The notes under the pieces: generated by a model | Databases searched by the model: none | What the model was told of the DNA's origin: nothing | What the model saw: only the letters and a program-made list of their open reading frames with translations | Shown: one piece after another, positions 13,240-64,000 of the stretch | Layout: every line of letters begins with the position of its first letter | Numbering within the stretch: the first letter of the stretch is position 1 | NCBI GenBank assembly: GCA_016801845.1 | Contig: CM028912.1 | Location: 24,158,186-24,222,185, forward strand | DNA from: Polydactylus sextarius | Taxonomy: Eukaryota; Chordata; Actinopteri; Polynemidae | DNA length: 64,000 nucleotides | Reading direction: 5' to 3' | Program-made: the position numbers and the translations under genes

Positions 13240-13837
13240 CAACTAATTCAGTTACAGGTTACACAGACAAAAAAAAAAACATTTGAGAAGCTGAAACCTT
13301 TGATTTTTGTCTGTTTATTTAAATGTATTGCGTTATATATATGTATATATATATATTAAATTGCTGTTATTTTGCATTATTTTTGAGGCCGGTGAAAAGA
13401 ATTTTCGTTCTGATTTATGCTACATGGTGTAACTGTGAACGACAAAATAAAAACTCAAAGATTAACTAATCGTTTACAGCAACCCTTATTTAGACTTCTT
13501 CACGTCAAAGCAACAGGTTTTTGTGTATTCCTGTGTTTCTTCACACTCTGGTCTGCGTGATCTCTACAGTCTGGTCCTGATTTAAAGCCACATGACAAAA
13601 ACCTAACGACCATCAGCAGGAGCAGGAAACCCAGACCATCACTATGACCTGCAGGCAGCAACAGGCCCAGGCTGCAGGTAGGTCAGGTTACAGGTCAGAT
13701 ACACTCACAGATACAACGATCTGTTGCAGCTGTGGCGAACAAATGCACATCCCTAATCAACAAGTCATCTAGACACCACATTGTAAATGCATGAATGACA
13801 CCCAAGCGCAGACAGACACGGCAGAGGGACGTCTTAC
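11742..13837. other. Non-coding stretch next to dgkh exon 1
   Basis: No exon was recognised. An AATAAA signal near 11793 could belong to the hAT gene's 3' end. The stretch contains the (TA)n microsatellite at 13181-13238 and a second short TA-rich patch at 13336-13357. Confidence 0.45.
13181..13238. repeat. (TA)n microsatellite
   Basis: About 29 uninterrupted TA units follow an A/T-rich run. It lies about 600 bp from the dgkh exon 1 donor, inside intron 1. Confidence 0.97.
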
Positions 13838-14340
13838 CTTGCTCCTGATCTGTCCTGAGGTGGACACTTTCCGGATGAGTTTCTGGGGGCCTTCCTGCTC
13901 CGCCTCACTGTCGGAAGACTCGTCAGCGGTGGCGGCGACGGCGACAGCGCCCACCACATGAGCATGGATCCCGGCCGCGGTCGTGAGGTCTTTCTCCGGC
14001 TCCTGTCGTAGGGAAGGATAAAACCAATCGGGATTATTTGCCTTGGTCCGGTCCGCCGTTCCCTTCCCCTCCCGGAGGCGAGAGCTGCTCAGAAGCTGAG
14101 AAGCGTCTCTCCTCGCTGTCTTCATGCTGTATGTGTATATATGTGGAGGCGGAGGGATGGTAATCTAAAGGATGTAGCCCGACATTAGCGCTCCTGCACA
14201 CACATATACGTCGCCTGCCTGGTTGGTGGTTATGACTCCAGACATAACGGTTACTCCCGATTCAACTGAGTCCGACAAACCGGACTCAGCCCCGTAACCC
14301 GGTGGATATACCGCGGCATGGCAGACCCTAGCGGCTGCTC
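13830..14340. promoter_or_regulatory. CpG-island-like block at dgkh first exon
   Basis: CpG dinucleotides are dense here (for example GGCGGCGACGGCGACAGCG near 13932, CCCGGCCGCGG near 13971 and several in 14200-14340), in contrast with the AT-rich sequence on both sides. This is typical of a vertebrate housekeeping-type promoter. No TATA box was resolved. Transcription of dgkh would start to the right of 14125 and run leftward. Confidence 0.55.
13838..14125 (-). CDS. dgkh: Diacylglycerol kinase eta, first coding exon
   Basis: The minus frame from ATG at 14125 gives 96 codons and ends exactly at a splice donor (AGCAAG|GTAAGAC, intron starting at 13837). The end of the exon, DESSDSEAEQEGPQKLIRKV followed by STSGQIRSK, matches the conserved segment just before the PH domain in type II diacylglycerol kinases (DGKH, closely similar in DGKD). 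These cytosolic/membrane enzymes phosphorylate diacylglycerol to phosphatidic acid. The PH, C1 and catalytic domains are not in the window. The eta assignment over delta is supported by the neighbour: DGKH lies head to head with VWA8 in human. The N-terminal 60 or so residues are not conserved to my knowledge, so the start codon is less certain. -3 is A, a fair Kozak context. The exon is CpG-rich. Confidence 0.85.
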
Positions 14341-14775
14341 TACACACTGGCACTGAAGCAAATCAAAAAATGAAATAAAACAACAATGACAATTGATAAC
14401 AATGACAAAACAATGACAACAACAACACTGGCATAAATATAAACGTTGGGTTGGTAGATTTAAAAAGATTAAATTGAATAGTCATTTTTAGCAACTCAAG
14501 CTAAATGTACACAGATTCAGATTGTGTATGTGTGTGTGTAGAAAAACTGAGTTCCTCTGTGCTTCCTTTAATCTGAGAACAAACCAGCCGCTAAGTGTTG
14601 CCCATTGAAATGCAAGAAGATCGAATAAGTTACAAACTTGGAGTCGTTTCTATCATAAAGTTCGCCATTTCTTTGGCATTTTTAGTGTGTAACCAACGCG
14701 TGTACATTTTAAGACATTAAAAAGTGACATTTAAACGAGTTTTAGAACATGGTAATGGAAAGCACAGCCTTTTTA

Positions 14776-14973
14776 CGCATAGAGAGGATGAAACGCCGAC
14801 AAAAGTGTAGGAACAAAGTCAGCCCACTGCACAGGGGAACACAGTGATCCAACATTTGGTCTAAGACATCTCCATCTTTGGGGTATGCTGAGCTGAAAAA
14901 TGCCCACTGTTGAATCCTTACTGACCAGTTCCTCCCAGGCAGGGCTGCGGGTATAATGGTAGACATCCTCCAT
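14776..14973 (-). other. Unrecognised open segment, possible alternative first exon
   Basis: From ATG at 14973 the minus strand is open for 65 codons (starts MEDVYHYTRSPAWEELVSKD) to a TAA at 14776. Two donor-like sequences lie in or at its end (CTG|GTCAGT near 14930 and TATGC|GTAAAA near 14779). It is upstream of dgkh exon 1 and on the same strand, so an alternative dgkh first exon is possible. I do not recognise the protein, and chance openness is equally possible. Confidence 0.2.
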
Positions 14974-15591
14974 AGTTCCAGAGACCGCTCCGTCCACTCC
15001 GAGGTTGTATGAGGGGGAGGAGAAGAGGAGGGAAACAGAAAAGGAACCGAAATCTCAGATAAAAGTGGAGGAATTCACGACCTGCTTCACCGCCCGCTCT
15101 TTGCTCCTAATATGCGCGCTGACAAAAGATGGGATGTAAGACTCGTCCTGGTTCGTCCTTCTTCCCTCCTCCACAGCCGCCACCACTACACCTCCAACCA
15201 CTTCTCTCCTCCCCGCCTCCCTCCCTCCCCTTCTCTCTCTTTACCCCAGTCTCTTCCTCAGCCCACATGATAAATGTCTGGCTAGTGGCTAACCGGTCTA
15301 ATAAAGTCGCGCGCGACTCGGCAGTGCTCGATTATGTCATTGTCATCTGCTGGTATATGGATGTTTACTTTAAATAATCCATTAATCGAATCACCGATAC
15401 TTTTTTTTCGAGTCACCACGTTATTGTCTCTGCAAATCTAATTAATGTCATGGATTTCAGATTTTTCATGTCAGTTTGACTTATGAGTAAATTTGTCCAT
15501 AATATACAGCCATTATTTATCTATGAATTATGATAATTACTGATGATTTTTTCTTTCTTTTTTTCCCTGAACAACATTTTGTTTTTGAATA

Positions 15592-15852
15592 GTAAATAGA
15601 CTGCAAGTGCTTTATACAGCACTTTTTTTCCCTTGTCGACCACTCAAAGCGCTTTACATTACAGGTCAAATTCATCCATTCACACAGCGTCTCTATACAA
15701 TGCACTTTTTTCTCTATGATACACACGCGCAGGTACCCATCCGATCCAATGAAACGCTCTATAGTTGGAAATCGCTTTAACTGAGGGAGCCAGGAATCAA
15801 ATCATCAACTTCCTGATTAGTGGAGGACCTGCTCTGCCTCCTGAACCACAGA
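15592..15852 (-). repeat. tRNA-derived SINE (family A), minus orientation
   Basis: On the minus strand the copy starts with a tRNA-like head (TTCAGGAGGCAGAGCAGGTC) and ends with the tail CAAAGCG...GCACTTGCAG. The same architecture occurs at 37968-38217 and 61497-61772. This copy is diverged and lies between dgkh and vwa8. Confidence 0.65.
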
Positions 15853-15919
15853 TGCTAACTACGCTTTTTCCGATGCACTGTATTTTCCACATTTTTGACA
15901 GCAAGAACAAAAAACAGTA

Positions 15920-16060
15920 GATCAATGTGTTCAGTAAAGCCTTGTGGCTTTGATTGCAAAGAAATTTTGGCTATAGCTGATTTGGTTTTTGAATAAATAG
16001 CAGTAGTTCAAGAGGTGCGCAGAGCCAATTTTCAGACTACCCTAAGGCTCACAGACACAT
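15920..16060 (+). repeat. Interspersed repeat E, copy 1
   Basis: The segment ATCAATGTGTTCAGTAAAGC, then a CTGTGGC-like core, then AATAAATAGCAGTA and a GCGCAGAGC-like end is repeated in the same orientation at 48318-48475. The family was not identified. Divergence between the two copies is visible, so they are old insertions. Confidence 0.5.
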
Positions 16061-17050
16061 GCAGACTGGAGAGTGGGTGGAGTGCCGGCACTATGTCAGG
16101 TGTGTACAGCGTGGTGCTGTAGATCTCTGCAGGCGCTGCATAGTCCTGCAGACAGAGGGCCTGAGCTATGGTGGCAGGGCATTTGAGAGTGACTCTTTTC
16201 CACTACACTGTTCTAGTGCTACTTGGCTTAACTCTGTTGCGACATCACATCACAAAAACATTAGTAAACCATTAGTAAACCATTAGCACCATTAATGTAT
16301 TCTACAACAAGGTAGGCTACATCAATGGTGCTGATAGATCGGCTGATTTATGCGTCCTTTACATTCTACGTACGTCCGTCCGTTCCTAACTTCAGATCTT
16401 TTATACCTCCCATGCATATTTCATGTTGGCACGGTCGTTAACAACGCATCCACTAGAGGGCAGTGCCAAGTGCAGACTTCCAAACTCCGACGTAAGTTTC
16501 AAGCAATAACAAACACGGTAACGGTGAAGGAGATCAGCATTCATTCTAAGAAAAACATAGAAAGAGGCAGCGCTTTGGACAGTGGTGGTTTGTGCAGCTA
16601 TTAAATACATTGCGGTATTTGGTCAGAGATTTCTGATGTCTTCTTCTTTGTTACTTTCGCTGGTCGTATGTAAGCTATACTGCACAACACTGCATAAATG
16701 TAAATGGGTCTTTAAACCTGCCACTTCAAATTTCTGACCAATCACACAATGGTTGTTGGACACTACATGCGAAAGAAGTTGTGGCAAAAACAACCTGCGA
16801 GAGCTCCCAAACCAGGGCTGCGAGAAAGTGATGATGTCATTCTTTTCTTGCAGTCCTAAAGGCCCATTTATGCTATACACAGGATACGCGTATGGAGTCT
16901 TTCATCCATCTTCTGCATTCATTACGTGTGTAATTTGGTCCACTTTTAGGGAGTTTACTGATGCACAGCAGTACGCAGCAAACAGAGTGATACCACTGGA
17001 AACCGTCAGGGCAGTGTTGCACGGTATAGTTCAAGTGCGCTCAGCAAGAG

Positions 17051-17185
17051 CAGTGGTGTAGTGGAGAGTATACAGAGTATATCCATTTAATTTTCACTCA
17101 GCATTGGGTATACCTACTTCTTAATCACCTCTGATGCGCATCATTCAGTGGTATACCCACCCCTCCAGGGACCACTACACCATTG
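17051..17185. mobile_element. Short hAT-type MITE with 8-bp target duplication
   Basis: The terminal inverted repeats are CAGTGGTGTAGTGG at the left end and CCACTACACCATTG at the right. The flanks AGCAAGAG (17043-17050) and AGCGAGAG (17186-17193) match at 7 of 8 positions, as expected for a hAT insertion. The 135-bp element has no coding capacity. Confidence 0.82.
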
Positions 17186-17586
17186 AGCGAGAGGAACAAA
17201 GAAGAAGACAAAGAAGACCCGAAATCTCAGCTACATGCTTCACACAGCACTGTCATTTTTTATCTCTTCCTTAAAATGACAATGTGATCTCCTTCAACAT
17301 CACCATGTATGTTATTATTTGAATCTTATATTGGTTCTCGGAACTCTGCGCTTGGCACTGGATGCATTGCAACCATGTCAACGTAAAATATGCATATGGA
17401 GAATAAAAGGCCTGATGTTTGAAATGGACTCTGTACTTACATACGTAAAGGGAGCATAAATGGACCTTTAGAGAGAGAACAAATTTCTCTTTTCTTGTGG
17501 AGTATGTTCAGGCCTTAATACCCATACATGTAACTTCACTTATAGCACAAAATATACTATGCTATACTAATACACCTTCACAACAC

Positions 17587-18119
17587 CAGTGTTGGGGGTA
17601 ATGTGTTACAAAGTAACAAAGTAATGCATTACTGTAAAGGAACTGTAATCAGATTGCATTTGTCTATAACACAGTAATGTAACACATTGCTGTTGATAAC
17701 GCCAGTAACCATATTACAGTTACAAATCAAAAAAATTGTCTTGTTACTTGCGGTTCTTTACAGGAGAACCGAAAACACAAATCGTATGTAAACTTGACTC
17801 AAGGAGATGAAGAAGACCAACGAGAAGTGAAGAAGATGACAAAGGAGGCATGACAGAAATGGATAAAAGAGATTGTGTGCATGTTCTTATTTTAGAGTAA
17901 AGATTCATGCTGATTTGGGCATATTGTTTAATTTTATAGTGTTAATTGGCAATTAGGGTATGGTAATTCAGGTGATGTCAGGGAGTAATGTAACTAGTAG
18001 TGTAACTAATTAATTTTAGGCAGTGAAGTAAAGTAACAAAGTAAAAGTAAGATATTACTTTTTAAAAAGTAACTAGTAATATGTAATGATTACTTTTTTT
18101 AATAACTACCCCAACACTG
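17587..18119. mobile_element. hAT-type MITE (CAGTGTTGGGG ends) with 8-bp target duplication
   Basis: The left end CAGTGTTGGGG is matched by CCCCAACACTG at the right end. The flanks CACAACAC (17579-17586) and CACAACAG (18120-18127) form a 7/8 target duplication. Inside the ends are the subterminal AAGTAACAAAGTAA / TTACTTTTTAAAAAGTAAC repeats typical of the fish family with these ends. The body is non-coding. It ends 445 bp upstream of the vwa8 start codon. Confidence 0.92.
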
Positions 18120-18482
18120 CACAACAGTAGTTGTAAATTATAATAAACACCATGGAAACAACCTGAATCTCAGATAACACACTTTAACACACTGGCTCAG
18201 AGCATGCTCGAAACTTAAGAGACTAGTACAAATGAAGTTGTGTGCATGATTTCATTTATTTAAGGACTTTGAATTAGTTATAATTACATAGTTACAAGTA
18301 ACGTAGCGTTATTTAATACAACACGTTTATAAGATTATTTAATATACCCCAGACACGCTGCTTTCTATTGTTTAATACAATCACTCTCCCGGAACCAACG
18401 GGATACCTGTCAACACAACACTACGGAAGACTTTAGCTCCGGACCACCGTGTCCCTCATTATTATCTTCCGATTCGGCTAAA

Positions 18483-18527
18483 ATGAAACAGGCCGAGCAG
18501 GACATAAGTAACTCTTGTATATTTTAA
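18483..18527 (+). promoter_or_regulatory. Possible upstream ORF in vwa8 leader
   Basis: ATG at 18483 opens a 14-codon frame ending in TAA. A second 8-codon frame starts at 18536 and stops at 18562, three bases before the vwa8 ATG. If transcription starts upstream of 18483, both would precede the main start and could lower its translation. The transcription start site is not known from sequence alone. Confidence 0.35.
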
Positions 18528-18564
18528 TTTATATTATGTGTTTACACGGCAGCAGAGTTTAAAC

Positions 18565-63531
<44,967 letters not shown>

Positions 63532-63654
63532 GTCAGTTTTGTTATTATTCCTTTGAATGTGTGGTGTTGATACTGTCCAGGTTTTCACAGGTGAGTAAAT
63601 TCAGGGGAAATGGCTGAAATATAACAAATCATACTAGTTACCAGTCTGTAGTCC

Positions 63655-63692
63655 AGTTCCTGGTCTTGGTCCTGGTCCTGGTCCTGGTCCTG
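63655..63692. repeat. (CCTGGT)n short tandem repeat
   Basis: About six CCTGGT/CTTGGT hexamer units in vwa8 intron 22. Confidence 0.9.
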
Positions 63693-63769
63693 CATTATTC
63701 AGCTGTCTGCATGGCATTTAAATCCTTTTCTTCAAGTTTTGTGCTGTGGGTTTGAACTGTCTGTCTGTT

Positions 63770-63965
63770 GGGGGTGACATAAAAGAAGGTTGATGTATAA
63801 TTTTCAAAAATGATCTGCACAGCCAGGATTCAAACTCACGATCTGCTGCATTACGGTCATTTGCATTAACCTCTGGGCCAACTGGCCACTGTTTTAAAAG
63901 GGAAATACAAAGTCTATATAAATACACAGGTGTGTGAATCTTGTAATCAGCATTCACACAGGCAG
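63770..63965 (-). repeat. tRNA-related repeat (family D), copy 2
   Basis: The minus strand reads GGCAGATTCTGCCTGTGTGA, TTCACACACCTGTGTATTTA, then a tRNA-like segment (GGCCAGTTGGCCCAGAGGTT, B box-like GAGTTTGAATCC), then GATCATTTTTGAAAATTATA. The blocks around the tRNA-like part match 48690-48830. Confidence 0.65.
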
Positions 63966-64000
63966 AATCTGCCTTTGCATAGACCTCGAACTACTGCTAT

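Larger units (their letters stand above)
14126..18564. other. Intergenic region between dgkh and vwa8 starts
   Basis: About 4.4 kb separates the two divergent start codons. It contains an open minus-strand segment at 14776-14973, a C/T-rich stretch at 15140-15250, a SINE at about 15592-15852 and two hAT MITEs (17051-17185 and 17587-18119). The last 200 bp hold GGAA-type (ETS-like) sites near 18391 and 18424 and two short upstream ORFs of vwa8. Conserved promoter elements cannot be judged without alignment. Confidence 0.5.

Noticed and set aside
13769..13837. Extension of the dgkh frame past the splice donor
   Set aside because: The frame continues to a stop, but the strong donor AAG|GTAAGAC and loss of similarity after SGQIRSK show that this part is intron.
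15129..15377. Proline/serine-rich open frame
   Set aside because: It comes from C/T-rich sequence (CCTCC repeats) in the intergenic region. No domain or splice support.

Overview
The window looks like ray-finned fish (teleost) genomic DNA. It has spliced vertebrate genes with large introns, long CA/TG/TA microsatellites, a Tc1-type DNA transposon with the typical teleost ends, hAT and Harbinger-like elements, several non-LTR retrotransposon families, Penelope-like remnants and tRNA-derived SINEs. No prokaryotic signal, CRISPR array or genuine tRNA/rRNA gene was seen.

Two host genes sit head to head. On the minus strand, the first coding exon of a diacylglycerol kinase eta-type gene (dgkh; 13838-14125) ends in a clean splice donor. 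The rest of the gene lies beyond the left edge, so about 1-13837 is read as dgkh intron 1. On the plus strand, vwa8 (mitochondrial AAA+ / VWA-domain protein) starts at 18565 and runs off the right edge. I could place 22 consecutive coding exons (18565-63531), about 827 codons or the N-terminal two fifths of the protein. All junctions are GT-AG and all keep phase, except exon 20 (57660-57729), which is two bases short and shifts the frame just before the third P-loop. The same head-to-head DGKH/VWA8 arrangement is known in human.

Layout: 1-2700 no gene recognised; 2703-4788 Tc1 element with a LINE fragment nested in it; 7960-11190 decayed multi-exon hAT gene (TTF zinc finger / ZNF862-like); 11195-11741 LINE-like 3' tail with GAATT repeats; 13838-14340 CpG-rich dgkh exon 1 and promoter; 14126-18564 intergenic region with a SINE and two hAT MITEs that have 8-bp target duplications; 18565-63531 vwa8 exons separated by introns full of mobile DNA. 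Those introns hold LINEs at 19.6-20.5, 26.4-29.1, 30.3, 36.2, 38.5, 39.2-41.1, 43.6, 51.9-52.3, 60.2-61.1 and 63.25-63.45 kb; SINEs at 29.2, 38.0, 38.8, 48.6, 55.0, 58.1, 61.5 and 63.8 kb; a SCAND3/ZBED-like hAT at 41.5-43.0 kb; a Harbinger-like element at 45.4-46.5 kb; Penelope-like fragments at 47.1 and 52.8 kb; and an unclassified repeat at 49.4-51.2 kb with an inverted copy at 58.5-59.0 kb.

No convincing new gene system was found. The points most worth a second look are the vwa8 exon-20 frameshift, the compact bidirectional dgkh/vwa8 promoter block with its MITEs, LINE sequence reaching the exon-22 splice acceptor, and the inverted repeat pair inside vwa8. Family calls rest on motif recognition by eye; no database search was run.
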